The notes: generated by a model from the letters alone, not told the origin. 51,548 nt of DNA from Candidatus Infernicultor aquiphilus (GCA_002782675.1 PFIP01000015.1:1-51548); one strand, 5' to 3'; counted from the first letter of the stretch, positions 26,797 through 35,706 are shown. Numbers and translations are program-made.

Positions 26797-27552
26797 TTAA
26801 TTATATTCCCCGAGTATGGAACCTACAATTAAACCAACTACTTCATCAGCACTGGTCTTTTTTGTAATCCTTTCTGCTACTTTCTTACCTCGTCGCATGA
26901 TTAACAATCTTGTAGCCACTGAAAATACATCATGGATCTGATGGCTAATAATAAAGATAGAAACCCCTTGAGAGCTCAAAGTCTTTACCAAATTTAATAC
27001 TTTTTTCTGCTCTGCCACTCCCAAAGCTGCGGTAGGTTCATCCATAATCAATAACTTTGCATTCCAGTAAATAGAGCGGGAGATAGCTACCGCCTGCCGT
27101 TCTCCTCCAGAAAGTGTACTAATCTTATTTTTTAAAGAAGGAATGTTGATATCTAAGCGATTTAATACTTTTTTAGATTCGCTATGCATATAATCATGAT
27201 CCAGCACGTCTACTAAACCCAAAAATTTCTTTAATTTTTCTCGACCTAAAAAGATGTTAGAATAAACGTTCATATTTTCAGCCAAAGCTAAATCTTGATA
27301 GATAGTTTCTATCCCGATTTTTAATGCTTCCGTTGGATTGCTAATTTTTATCCTTCGGCCTTCATAAAATATCTGACCTGCTTCAGCATGATATACACCA
27401 GAGATTACTTTAATTAAAGTAGATTTACCTGCCCCATTATCGCCCAAAATACCAATAACTTCTCCAGGAAATATCTGCATACTGACATTATCAACTGCAG
27501 TTAAACCACCAAATTTTTTGGTAATATTTTTTACTTCCAATAAAGGTTCCAT
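26797..27552 (-). CDS. Sugar ABC transporter ATP-binding protein (single-domain RbsA type)
   Basis: Energises an RbsC-type importer at the inner face of the membrane. About 251 residues, so one nucleotide-binding domain instead of the two fused in RbsA. Walker A GDNGAGKST, Q loop in TIYQDLALAENMNVYSNIFLG, signature LSGGERQAVAISRS, Walker B LLIMDEPTAALG, H-loop SHQIHDVF. Two adjacent ATGs follow AGGAGG; the second (27550-27552) has the better spacing. Lies 11 bp after a permease gene, so an operon with the two permeases and the binding protein. Confidence 0.95.
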   Translation of the reverse strand: MEPLLEVKNITKKFGGLTAVDNVSMQIFPGEVIGILGDNGAGKSTLIKVISGVYHAEAGQIFYEGRRIKISNPTEALKIGIETIYQDLALAENMNVYSNIFLGREKLKKFLGLVDVLDHDYMHSESKKVLNRLDINIPSLKNKISTLSGGERQAVAISRSIYWNAKLLIMDEPTAALGVAEQKKVLNLVKTLSSQGVSIFIISHQIHDVFSVATRLLIMRRGKKVAERITKKTSADEVVGLIVGSILGEYN

Positions 27553-27565
27553 CATAACCTCCTTA

Positions 27566-28642
27566 TTAAATCTCCTCTTCTTTTTGTATTAATTCAGGTG
27601 AAAACTGATCAATTAACACCGCAAAGATAAGTATACAAGCAACGGCAATATATAAATTATAAGTAGGAATACTTAGGTTAACTAAGCCTATCTCTAATAC
27701 ACTAATGATCAAAGCACCAATAACCGTACCTATTATTGTTCCTTTGCCACCGTATAGGCTAGCTCCACCAATTACTACTGCGGTTATGGCATCTAATAAA
27801 CGAGCACTACCTGCTGGTGCCCTACCAGTAATATATTGCAATACATACATAACCCCAGCAAGAGAAGCAAAAAATGAAGAAATCATATAAACTTTAATTA
27901 AATGGGTTTTTACATTAACTCCTGCCCTTTCCGCTGCATTAATATTCCCCCCAATGGCATAGGTATGCTGCCCAAATTTAGTTTTAGCCAGAATAAAGGC
28001 AAAAATAGCAATAAATATAAAAGTAATGACTACTACATTAGGAATAATTACTATTAAATGCTTTAGTTCATCTCTGGTGAGGTTTCCGGGTTTATTTAGA
28101 AAGCTAAAAATCTTCCCCGGTAACCAATAAAATAAATAACCATGACCTAAAGTTCCCAAAGAGGAAGGCAAATTATGAACCGGGATATTATTACAGATAA
28201 TCTCAGCAAATCCATAAGCAATACCATACATACCAAAAGTGGCAATAAAGGAAGGAACTCTTAATTTTGCTACCAAAAAACCATTAATAAATCCAGGAAT
28301 TAGTCCTAACAAAAGGGCAGCTAATACACCTATACTAATTGCTGCAACCTGAGAAAACCCCGCCGTTTCTAAATTAACCATCACTTTTGCGCATATCACT
28401 GAGCTAAAACCAACCATAAATCCGACAGATAAGTCGATTCCTCCGGTAATTATAACAAAAGTTTCTCCAGTAGCTAATAAAAGAACCGTGGTTGAAGCAA
28501 CAAGAATATCTTGTAAATTATTTAAGCTAATATAATTCGTTCCTACCAGGCCAAAAAATAGAATTTCACCCAGTAGAAAGATTAGAGTCCACCTTCTGAG
28601 AATACTAATCCCTATTTTTTTTGGTTTATGGTAATTTATCAT
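27566..28642 (-). CDS. Sugar ABC transporter permease 2 (RbsC family)
   Basis: Integral membrane permease of the carbohydrate uptake family 2. 358 residues with about eight to ten membrane segments. Family motifs GETFVIITGGIDLSVGFMVG, VAKLRVPSFIATFGM and AVVIGGASLYGGKGTIIG are present. Its ATG overlaps the stop of permease 1 in ATGA, so it is translationally coupled. Permease 1 is a clear paralogue, so the channel is probably a heterodimer, and only one single-domain ATPase gene is present to drive it. Confidence 0.94.
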   Translation of the reverse strand: MINYHKPKKIGISILRRWTLIFLLGEILFFGLVGTNYISLNNLQDILVASTTVLLLATGETFVIITGGIDLSVGFMVGFSSVICAKVMVNLETAGFSQVAAISIGVLAALLLGLIPGFINGFLVAKLRVPSFIATFGMYGIAYGFAEIICNNIPVHNLPSSLGTLGHGYLFYWLPGKIFSFLNKPGNLTRDELKHLIVIIPNVVVITFIFIAIFAFILAKTKFGQHTYAIGGNINAAERAGVNVKTHLIKVYMISSFFASLAGVMYVLQYITGRAPAGSARLLDAITAVVIGGASLYGGKGTIIGTVIGALIISVLEIGLVNLSIPTYNLYIAVACILIFAVLIDQFSPELIQKEEEI

Positions 28643-29739
28643 TCTTTGTACACCAACTCTGGGAAGAACTGATCAATTAAAACGGCAATAATTAAAATAC
28701 ATCCAGTGGCAATATATCGATAAAAAATAGGCAATCCCATCATCATTAAACCATTGTCTAAAATCCCGATTAATAATACACCAATGACAGTACCCCAGAC
28801 TGTCCCTTTACCACCGGTAAGACTTGCTCCCCCTATAACCACTGCTGCAATTGCAAAAAGTTCATAACTAGAAGTATATTGAGTATGAACACCCATATTT
28901 AATTTAAAAACTAATAATACACCGGCAGTTGCTGCAAAAAATGAAGATATAATATAAATCTTAATCAAATGCAGGGGAACATTAATCCCTGCTCTTCTAG
29001 CAGCATCCACTTTTCCGCCAATAACATAGGTATGCTGTCCGAATTTAGTTCGGGATAGAATAAAAGCAAATATAACCAGGATAAGGGTTATTAATAAAAT
29101 GGGTATGGGGATAATTTTTAATAAGCTTAATATGTCTTTCCTTTCAGTCAGCTCAGGTTTTACAAAAAAGGAAAAACCCTTTTTAGGAGAAAAATATGCA
29201 ATATACGCATTACCAATGTCTCGTACTTGTAAAGGTATAAAACCAATAGGAAATCCTTCGCAAAGTCTCCAGGCTAAGCCGTTAGTAATTCCCCACATAC
29301 CAAGGGTAGCAATAAAGGGCGGTACTCTTAATTTAGCCACCAGAAATCCATTAACCATTCCTGGAATAAGCCCTAATAAAAGTCCGACCAATGAACCAGT
29401 TAATATAGAAATAAATGGTGAATAACCTGCTGCATTTAAATCTCGCATAATAATAGCTGTAGTTACACAGACAAAACCCATAACAAAACCAATGGAAAGA
29501 TCAATACCTCCACTAATAATCACAAAGGCCTCTCCACTGGCTAATAAAAGAAGAGAACTTACTCCTAAAACAATATTATTAAAATTATTCAGAGTAAAAA
29601 AATTTTTTCCTAAAAAACTGAATAGGATTAACATAAAAATAAGAAAGATAAGAGCCCAGTTTCTACCCAAAATATTAATTACATTATTTTTACCGAATTT
29701 TTCTGAATTTATCGAAAAACTATTATTTAGCTCAGTCAT
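28639..29739 (-). CDS. Sugar ABC transporter permease 1 (RbsC family)
   Basis: 366 residues, polytopic. Shares motifs with permease 2: GEAFVIISGGIDLSIGFVMG, VAKLRVPPFIATLGMWG, HTYVIGGKVDAARRAGI and AVVIGGASLTGGKGTVWG. The long loop containing FFVKPELTERKDILSLL after the central membrane segments matches one in permease 2, showing duplication of one ancestral gene. ATG start with AAAGGT; its start lies 105 bp after the binding-protein stop, with a stable hairpin between them. Confidence 0.94.
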   Translation of the reverse strand: MTELNNSFSINSEKFGKNNVINILGRNWALIFLIFMLILFSFLGKNFFTLNNFNNIVLGVSSLLLLASGEAFVIISGGIDLSIGFVMGFVCVTTAIIMRDLNAAGYSPFISILTGSLVGLLLGLIPGMVNGFLVAKLRVPPFIATLGMWGITNGLAWRLCEGFPIGFIPLQVRDIGNAYIAYFSPKKGFSFFVKPELTERKDILSLLKIIPIPILLITLILVIFAFILSRTKFGQHTYVIGGKVDAARRAGINVPLHLIKIYIISSFFAATAGVLLVFKLNMGVHTQYTSSYELFAIAAVVIGGASLTGGKGTVWGTVIGVLLIGILDNGLMMMGLPIFYRYIATGCILIIAVLIDQFFPELVYKE

Positions 29740-29777
29740 AAAAATACCTTTTTAGTATTTAGGATATAGAATAATAC

Positions 29778-29802
29778 GACAGGGAGTAAAATACTCCCTG
29801 TC
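29778..29802 (-). terminator. Intercistronic hairpin between binding-protein and permease genes
   Basis: Perfect 11-bp stem gacagggagta/tactccctgtc with a 3-nt loop and no T-run after it. Best read as a partial terminator or RNA-stabilising hairpin that lets the binding protein be made in excess over the permeases, as in other importer operons. Confidence 0.6.
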
Positions 29803-29844
29803 ACTATTTAGTTTATGCTAAAATATTCAAGTTTTTGAAGAAAG

Positions 29845-30816
29845 TTATTTGTAAATATATTGCTGTGCTTCAGGATCATTAACATTTTCTTGAGTGAAAA
29901 CAAAAAACCCGGGAATTACTTTCTTAGGAATTTCTGCCCCTTCGGTAAGGTGTTTGAAACCCCACTCTACAGCTAAAGATCCAATCTCTGCAGGCATCTG
30001 AGCTAAAATTAAATTCAACTCTTTTCTTTTTAAAGCTTCAATTAAGGTTTCCGTTGCATCCCAGGTGGCAATTTTAACCGCACCTCCCAATCCAGCACTA
30101 ACCACAGCCTGGTAGGCACCTTGAGCACTAAATACGTTAACTCCAAATACTCCAGCTAAATCAGGATTTTTCTGTAAGGCAGCACCCACTTGAGCAACAG
30201 CAGTTTCCTGAATATCAAGGCAATATTCTACTCCTACTAACTCCATGTCGGGGAATATTTTTAATCCCGCTCTAAAACCCAATTCTCTACCCATTACACT
30301 GGATACATCCGGATTAGTATTTTCTAAAAATACTTTTCCTTTTCCACCAAGTAATAGGGCTAATTGACCAGCAACTACCTCTCCACCCAAGAAATTATCT
30401 GTCCCAATAAAAGCAAGAGGGAAATTATAATTACTTGGTTTGGTATAATCCCCGTCACCGATATAGGTATCGACAGTAATAACTGGAATACCACTATCAG
30501 AAATTTCTTTCAGAACCGGGATTAAGGCCTCTACAGAAGTAGGAGCTGTAAAGAGTAAATCAATGTCTCCTCGAGCGACCAGGGCTTTTAATATTGGTAC
30601 CTGGTACTCAGGGCCCCAAGCTTTCGGATATTCTCCCACAATCAACTCTACACCTAATTCTGCTGCTTTTGCTTTAGCACCTTTTTCCATGGTAAAGTAG
30701 AAGGGGTCAGCAATGCCAGGCATAAAGGCAAATTTCAGTTGTTTAGCAACCCCGGCCATAGCAATAAAAGACAAACCTAAACAGATTAACAGTAAAGTAA
30801 TAATAAACTTTTTCAT
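29845..30816 (-). CDS. Periplasmic sugar-binding protein (RbsB/type 1 family)
   Basis: Captures the sugar outside the membrane and delivers it to the RbsC-type permeases. 323 residues from ATG at 30814-30816, which has AAGGAG upstream and begins a classic signal peptide (MKKFIITLLL...FIAMAGVA). The frame is open 19 codons further, but that part is not signal-like. No lipobox Cys, so probably a soluble secreted protein. The mature part follows the periplasmic-binding fold: FYFTMEKGAKAKAAELGVEL, GIPVITVDTYIGDGD, FIGTDNFLGGEVVAGQL, GVFGVNVFSAQGAYQAV. The ligand cannot be read from the sequence; neighbours suggest a pentose, hexose or polyol. Confidence 0.94.
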   Translation of the reverse strand: MKKFIITLLLICLGLSFIAMAGVAKQLKFAFMPGIADPFYFTMEKGAKAKAAELGVELIVGEYPKAWGPEYQVPILKALVARGDIDLLFTAPTSVEALIPVLKEISDSGIPVITVDTYIGDGDYTKPSNYNFPLAFIGTDNFLGGEVVAGQLALLLGGKGKVFLENTNPDVSSVMGRELGFRAGLKIFPDMELVGVEYCLDIQETAVAQVGAALQKNPDLAGVFGVNVFSAQGAYQAVVSAGLGGAVKIATWDATETLIEALKRKELNLILAQMPAEIGSLAVEWGFKHLTEGAEIPKKVIPGFFVFTQENVNDPEAQQYIYK

Positions 30817-30987
30817 TTTTTTTCTCCTTAACTTAATAATAATAAATTTACTCCATTTTAAAAATTCTCGCAAACATTTTTGAAAACAAGATAGTAAATT
30901 ATTAATTATTTTTCTTTCTTTTATTTCACCTCCTTAAATTTTTTAATCTCTATTTGCTGCAAAATTACCTCGGACTGATAAGCTGTT

Positions 30988-32139
30988 TTAAATTTCTGAA
31001 CACTTTTTTTCTAACCAATGGATCATGGCATAAATTCCTGCTCCACTCGGTACCGCATTTGATGAGATACTGGAGAATTGAATATTCACTGCTTGCTCTC
31101 CAAATAAATAGCGAGATACAATTTTCCTAATCGGTTGGATCAAAGGTTCTCCTAAGACCACCATTTTCCCTCCAATAAATACAGTCTGAGGTCCAATCAT
31201 ATGAATAGCATTAACAATAGCGGAACCTATCCAAGTCGCTATCTTTTTTACAATTGAGTTAGCAATCTGATTATCTTGTTGAAGTAATTCAGCTATGCTT
31301 TTTAAACTTTTTACTGACAAGCCCTGAGAATTAGCCCAACGTAGTAAGACATCTGCTCCGGCAATATCTTCCAGATACTGAAATTTCCCTTGTTCATAAC
31401 ATAAAAAATGTCCGATCTCTCCTACAAAATCATAAGTACCCTGATAAAGCTCATCATTAATAATGACTCCCGCCCCTATACCTTCATTTAGAAGTATATT
31501 GATAAAATTATGTATATTTCTTCCACTTCCCAACCACTTCTCTGCCAAAGCACAAACATTAGCGTCATTTTCTATCCAGACGGGAACCCCATATTCCTTT
31601 TGTACTATACTTCTCAAAGGAACATTTTTCCATCCTTTAAATTTAGGAGGTTTTTTTACCACACCAGTCTGCGCATCCAAAGGTCCTGGTATTCCAATAC
31701 CGATTGCTCCAATATTAATTTTCTTTTTTTTTGCATATTCTCTTATTTTATTAATATTAATAAATAAGCTATTAATAACTCCCTCTAAACCAAATTTTTC
31801 ATAATCTTCTCCTCTATTATAAGTAATAATATTCATTTGTGCATCCATTAGTAATGTTTCTATCCGTTCCCTACTAAGATGTACACCTATGGTATAAACT
31901 GCATCAGCTCTAATATGAAGAGGAATGGGAGACTTTCCGATATTGCCAGTAGAAACTTGATTTGATTCTTCGACAATACCAGAATCTTTAAACCCTTTAA
32001 TGATGGCAGAAACAGTGGTTTTGGTTAGACTGGTCATTCGGGATAATTCTACTCGAGAGATACCGTTTTCTTTCAGTAAAATATGGAGTAAAGTATTAGC
32101 ATTTTTTTTTCGTGTACCTTCTGGCTTCAGAACTAACAT
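30988..32139 (-). CDS. ROK-family transcriptional regulator
   Basis: 383 residues. The N-terminal winged helix (about 10-70: ISRVELSRMTSLTKTTVSAIIKGF) is followed by a ROK sugar-kinase-like domain with GIGIPGPLDAQTGVV, ENDANVCALAEKWLG and GIGAGVIINDELYQG. The usual zinc motif after GEIGH (CxCGxxGCLE) is degenerate: GEIGHFLCYEQGKFQYLED keeps one Cys only. ROK regulators usually repress sugar genes until a sugar or phosphosugar binds. It sits between the catabolic genes and the importer and has its own promoter with an overlapping inverted repeat, so it is likely to regulate itself and the importer. Confidence 0.93.
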   Translation of the reverse strand: MLVLKPEGTRKKNANTLLHILLKENGISRVELSRMTSLTKTTVSAIIKGFKDSGIVEESNQVSTGNIGKSPIPLHIRADAVYTIGVHLSRERIETLLMDAQMNIITYNRGEDYEKFGLEGVINSLFININKIREYAKKKKINIGAIGIGIPGPLDAQTGVVKKPPKFKGWKNVPLRSIVQKEYGVPVWIENDANVCALAEKWLGSGRNIHNFINILLNEGIGAGVIINDELYQGTYDFVGEIGHFLCYEQGKFQYLEDIAGADVLLRWANSQGLSVKSLKSIAELLQQDNQIANSIVKKIATWIGSAIVNAIHMIGPQTVFIGGKMVVLGEPLIQPIRKIVSRYLFGEQAVNIQFSSISSNAVPSGAGIYAMIHWLEKKCSEI

Positions 32140-32157
32140 AGAAGCTCCTTATTTTAG

Positions 32158-32178
32158 TTAGTAAACTATACTTACTAA
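32158..32178 (-). promoter_or_regulatory. Candidate ROK operator (inverted repeat)
   Basis: TTAGTAA and TTACTAA, perfect 7-bp arms with a 7-bp spacer, beginning 2 bp downstream of the -10 of the ROK gene promoter. Its position over the start site is that of a repressor site; the TTAGT/ACTAA half-sites resemble those of other ROK regulators. Confidence 0.6.
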
Positions 32179-32180
32179 AT

Positions 32181-32209
32181 ATTTTATACTACCTTTCTTT
32201 TTTTGTCAA
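32181..32209 (-). promoter_or_regulatory. Promoter of the ROK regulator gene
   Basis: -35 TTGACA (32209-32204, perfect), 17-bp spacer, -10 TAAAAT (32186-32181, 5 of 6). The ATG of the regulator is 42 bp beyond the -10, with AAGGAG. Confidence 0.75.
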
Positions 32210-32238
32210 CCTATATTGGTAAAATTTTAACTCCTAAT

Positions 32239-32775
32239 CTATTCCTCCGGAACTCTCTTTATATGAAGATCGGTGAATATATCACTGGCATCATCACTAT
32301 ACGAGGAAAATTCAGAGATAATTGCTCCTACCTCTCCGGCTTTAAACCAGTGCAGTTTGTTCTTCTTAATGGTATGTTGGTCTCCCGGTTTTAAAATAAT
32401 TTCGTGAAATACAGTATAATATTTTTCATCACCAGTAGGGGGAGAAGCATGGAGATTTGGGCTTTTCTCTCCTTCGACATAAAGATAAACTAAACCATAA
32501 CGACAGCGAAATGTTTCCTGTTTTCCATCAACACCATTATGATCAGGGTGGCGATGTTCAGGACAAGTTTGATTAGGAAACAATACCATCTCTTTCGCAC
32601 AATACCTAAAGCTATTTATATATACTACAAAAACCAGACCGCTTCTTGCAAAATCATTTAGACCAAAATCAGCAATTTCCATATTTTCTTTCTCTTGCGA
32701 AGAAAGAACAATACCTGCTTTTTGAAAATATTCAAGGGCTCTTGCTTTTATTCTTTCTTTTTCTTCTTCTCTCAT
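32239..32775 (-). CDS. D-lyxose isomerase-type cupin
   Basis: 178 residues. Matches the D-lyxose isomerase family (as in the E. coli O157 and B. subtilis YdaE enzymes): metal-binding cupin segment CPEHRHPDHNG, then GKQETFRCRYGLVYLYVEG, and the second cupin motif LKPGDQHTIKKNKLHWFKAG. Characterised members interconvert D-lyxose/D-xylulose and D-mannose/D-fructose. Strong AAGGAGGTG ribosome site. Downstream of PfkB kinase and MtlD genes, so it likely feeds a ketose to the kinase. Which sugar is used cannot be told from the sequence alone. Confidence 0.88.
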   Translation of the reverse strand: MREEEKERIKARALEYFQKAGIVLSSQEKENMEIADFGLNDFARSGLVFVVYINSFRYCAKEMVLFPNQTCPEHRHPDHNGVDGKQETFRCRYGLVYLYVEGEKSPNLHASPPTGDEKYYTVFHEIILKPGDQHTIKKNKLHWFKAGEVGAIISEFSSYSDDASDIFTDLHIKRVPEE

Positions 32776-32820
32776 TTTTCCACCTCCTTTATTCTCATTA
32801 TTTTTAAAATTGAAAAATAA

Positions 32821-33972
32821 TTATCTGACCTGATCCTCAGGACCTTTCCAAATCTTATATTGATAATCAAATTTCCAATGGTCTAGGGGGATAGAAAGTG
32901 ACAAGCGCTCCCACCCAGAGGTTACTCTTTTTATAATTTCAGGTAAAGGTCGAATTCCTTCAGTAGCATCAACCGCTTCTACACAACAAGCACCTACCGC
33001 GGTAGCTAAGGTAATGCACTTTTCTGGTTCTCCTCCCTTTAAAAGTTCCGCTAAAAATCCAGCAATAGTAGCATCTCCGGTCCCGGTAGTTCCTTTAACT
33101 TCTGCAGCAAAACAAGGGGATAAAAGCTGCCGATAATTCCAATCTTGATGGTTAATTATAGAGGATAAATTGCTTTTTTCTATCTGGTGAGTTCTCAAAT
33201 ACAAACCCTGGTCACCTAACTTTATTGCCACTACCTTCGTCCCATAATCAATCAATTGCTTAGCTAATTGATTTAATAATACCATATCAAATCTCTCTCG
33301 CTTTTCATAAATTTTATTATACTTCTCTGGTCTTAGCATATATAATAGTTCATCAATGCTGGGCATAAAAATATCCACCAGAGGTAAAACATTTTTAAAA
33401 AATTTAAACCAATCCACTCTACCAGCAGGAGATTCAGGGTCCGGCATAGCCATATCCAGACTGGTTATTATTTTCATCTTTCTAATCCTTTGAAACATTT
33501 TTACCAATTCTTTTCCATCGTTCTCATAAAATTTTTGCATTAAGGGAGGATATCCAAAATGAAATATGCGGCTGCTTTTTATTTTTTCATAAGGAATATC
33601 ATTCGCAGTAAAGGTATGATTGGGTCCAGGGTAATGTAAAAAGACCCGATCAGTATCTGGCGGGTTTAAAACAATAGTATAAGAAGAAACCTCGTTTCCG
33701 CTAATAATCATATTTTCGGCTAAAGTTTTACCTTCTTTCTTTAAAATCTCTAAAATAACCTTCCCAAAGGCATCTGTTCCAACTTTTCCCAATAAAGCAG
33801 TGCTAATTCCTAACTTTTTAAGAGCTATTCCGGTATTAGCTACTGCACCACCGGTGGATAATTTTAATCCTGACATTTCCAGAATATGTCCGGGAATAAT
33901 GGTCTTAATACTCCCTATCCTCCAATCTGGAATAATATCTAAACAGATATGACCAGCAACGACTATATCCAT
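32821..33972 (-). CDS. PfkB/ribokinase-family carbohydrate kinase
   Basis: 383 residues, longer than the usual ~310. N-terminal GHICLDIIPDW and STGGAVANTGIALKKLG (sugar-binding glycines), KVGTDAFGKVILEIL, then the C-terminal signature with the catalytic Asp in KGTTGTGDATIAGFLAEL. Here the anion-hole motif reads GTGDAT rather than the common GAGDAF. About 45 extra residues occur after the signature (VTSGWERLSLSIPLDHW...). Substrate unknown; the context of an isomerase and a mannitol-phosphate-type dehydrogenase points to a ketose or polyol. ATG start with AGGAG. Confidence 0.9.
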   Translation of the reverse strand: MDIVVAGHICLDIIPDWRIGSIKTIIPGHILEMSGLKLSTGGAVANTGIALKKLGISTALLGKVGTDAFGKVILEILKKEGKTLAENMIISGNEVSSYTIVLNPPDTDRVFLHYPGPNHTFTANDIPYEKIKSSRIFHFGYPPLMQKFYENDGKELVKMFQRIRKMKIITSLDMAMPDPESPAGRVDWFKFFKNVLPLVDIFMPSIDELLYMLRPEKYNKIYEKRERFDMVLLNQLAKQLIDYGTKVVAIKLGDQGLYLRTHQIEKSNLSSIINHQDWNYRQLLSPCFAAEVKGTTGTGDATIAGFLAELLKGGEPEKCITLATAVGACCVEAVDATEGIRPLPEIIKRVTSGWERLSLSIPLDHWKFDYQYKIWKGPEDQVR

Positions 33973-34008
33973 AAAATCTCCTATTTTAAAAATAAAAAAA
34001 TATTTTTA

Positions 34009-35211
34009 TTAAATTAGGTTCCCTTTTTCAATTTCTTTCCTAACTTTTGCTTCCTCATCCTGATGGCTGGATAGATGACACACATTTTTTAATATATGTT
34101 TTAATCCTCTTGGATATTCTCGCTGGAAAAATATTTTATCGAGGGGATACATTTCCCCTTTCTGGTCTTTCGCTTTAAAATTTAAAGCAGCATAAAATAC
34201 TCTTTTGATCTTATGGTAAGGAACGTTTTGTTTTTGAGCCAAAAGCATTGATCCTACTAATCTTTCATTTTTGTCTAACTTACGATACAAATCTCTACCT
34301 ACCCGAAAAATAGTATCTCTTAATGATTTATTTTGAAATCTAAAAAGTAGATCATCAATATGGTTTTGTAAATCCTGTAGAGCAAGATCTTTTGGGTAGG
34401 CCTTATTCAAAGCTACTGCTGACTGCTTCATACCTTCTCGAACAATTTTATAAATTTCTGGCAGCTCTAATGCTTCATATATATAAGTCATTTTTGAATC
34501 ATATTGATACCCTAAATAAGCTGCTGCGGAATGACCTAAATTGTGGATAAAGAGTTTTCTATCTACATAGGCCTTGATATTTTCAACTGCTCGAAGATCT
34601 CTAATCTGAGGAAGTGGGGTTTTAAAACCTTTTTTATCCACAATAAGAGTATTATAAGGCTCGGCAAATATCCATAATAAGTCCTTTTTTTTATCTTCCT
34701 CTTTCATCAGAGGAACCATTTTACCTATGCTTGATTCAATTAATCCAACCAATTCATCGAAAGGATATTCTAAGGGAAGTAAGCTTTTTAATTCCTTTCT
34801 TAAATAATCCGCTACATTCCTAAAATTCTCGGCAATAATAATATCTAAAGGATTTTTCCTTCTTTTTTCATCTCTCCATTGAAGCCCTTGAGCAATTACC
34901 GGAACAATTTGAGGCAAGGCATTTTTTCCTACTGCAGTAGCCAGGATATCCGTATCTACTATTTCCCGAATAACTGCCTCTTTATCATAACCATTTATAG
35001 CCCTTATATTTTCTATCAAAATAATTTCATCGGGAAGCTCATTTCTCTTTATTACTAACTTATAGGCTCTTTTTTTGTTGAGTTCCTTTACCAATTCTTT
35101 ATTGATATCAATAAAAACAACTTCATATCCAGAACGGGAAAATAGCTGTCCAATAAATGATCTTCCAATATTCCCCGCTCCAAATTGAACCATCTTTTTT
35201 TTATATATCAT
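34009..35211 (-). CDS. mtlD: Mannitol-1-phosphate 5-dehydrogenase-like polyol dehydrogenase
   Basis: 400 residues. N-terminal NAD-binding loop VQFGAGNIGRSFIGQLF and VFIDIN, then the mannitol dehydrogenase catalytic region KLFIHNLGHSAAAYLGYQ (compare NTGHA..AYLG in MtlD) and the C-terminal helical domain. It would oxidise a polyol phosphate such as mannitol-1-phosphate to fructose-6-phosphate with NAD. No PTS genes are visible here, so if the substrate is mannitol-1-phosphate it must come from a kinase such as the adjacent PfkB protein. First gene of the visible sugar cluster; ribosome site weak. Confidence 0.88.
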   Translation of the reverse strand: MIYKKKMVQFGAGNIGRSFIGQLFSRSGYEVVFIDINKELVKELNKKRAYKLVIKRNELPDEIILIENIRAINGYDKEAVIREIVDTDILATAVGKNALPQIVPVIAQGLQWRDEKRRKNPLDIIIAENFRNVADYLRKELKSLLPLEYPFDELVGLIESSIGKMVPLMKEEDKKKDLLWIFAEPYNTLIVDKKGFKTPLPQIRDLRAVENIKAYVDRKLFIHNLGHSAAAYLGYQYDSKMTYIYEALELPEIYKIVREGMKQSAVALNKAYPKDLALQDLQNHIDDLLFRFQNKSLRDTIFRVGRDLYRKLDKNERLVGSMLLAQKQNVPYHKIKRVFYAALNFKAKDQKGEMYPLDKIFFQREYPRGLKHILKNVCHLSSHQDEEAKVRKEIEKGNLI

Positions 35212-35242
35212 TCTCTTTCGCTACTCTACCTAAATTAATTTT

Positions 35243-35674
35243 TTACCCTAAATCCTTCTTTTTAACTGTGAGTATCTCAGGAAGTAAACCATCAGCTCCA
35301 TAGCCTTGAATATAAAAAGTTCCTGCAAATAAGGTAATCTGAATTTCACCAGGGGTGCTAGCGCTTTCCGGAAACCATTCTGGCGTGTTCATAGCAACCT
35401 CATTAAAGGGATTATATAAACCTGCATTTTGCGCTATGCTTACAGCATCATCACGACTAATGTTTCTCTCATTAAGTTCTGTCTGTATTAAAGTCTGGAC
35501 CGCTCTAACATTAGATCGAACTACGGTATTTTTTGCCTTTTCTTGAACTATGACATTTTTCCCCTTTACTTGTTGATCGCCATTATAAACTCTTAAGCCA
35601 ATCAGGGACAACAATCCGATAATAGATATTACTAACAATAATCCGATTAGAGCAAAACCGTTTTTATTTTTCAT
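35243..35674 (-). CDS. Type IV pilin-like (pseudopilin) protein, orphan
   Basis: 143 residues. The N-terminus NKNGFALIGLLLVISIIGLLSLIG has the Gly-Phe prepilin peptidase site and the hydrophobic helix of pilins, but the conserved Glu at mature position 5 is Gly (FALIG). Minor pilins that lack Glu5 exist; they usually sit at the tip of the fibre. The remaining ~110 residues are globular and unrecognised, with no Cys pair. No other pilus gene is nearby. ATG start with AAAGGATAGG. A perfect inverted repeat lies 33 bp upstream. Confidence 0.75.
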   Translation of the reverse strand: MKNKNGFALIGLLLVISIIGLLSLIGLRVYNGDQQVKGKNVIVQEKAKNTVVRSNVRAVQTLIQTELNERNISRDDAVSIAQNAGLYNPFNEVAMNTPEWFPESASTPGEIQITLFAGTFYIQGYGADGLLPEILTVKKKDLG

Positions 35675-35706
35675 TGCCTATCCTTTCAAGATTAGAGTAT
35701 TTTTGA

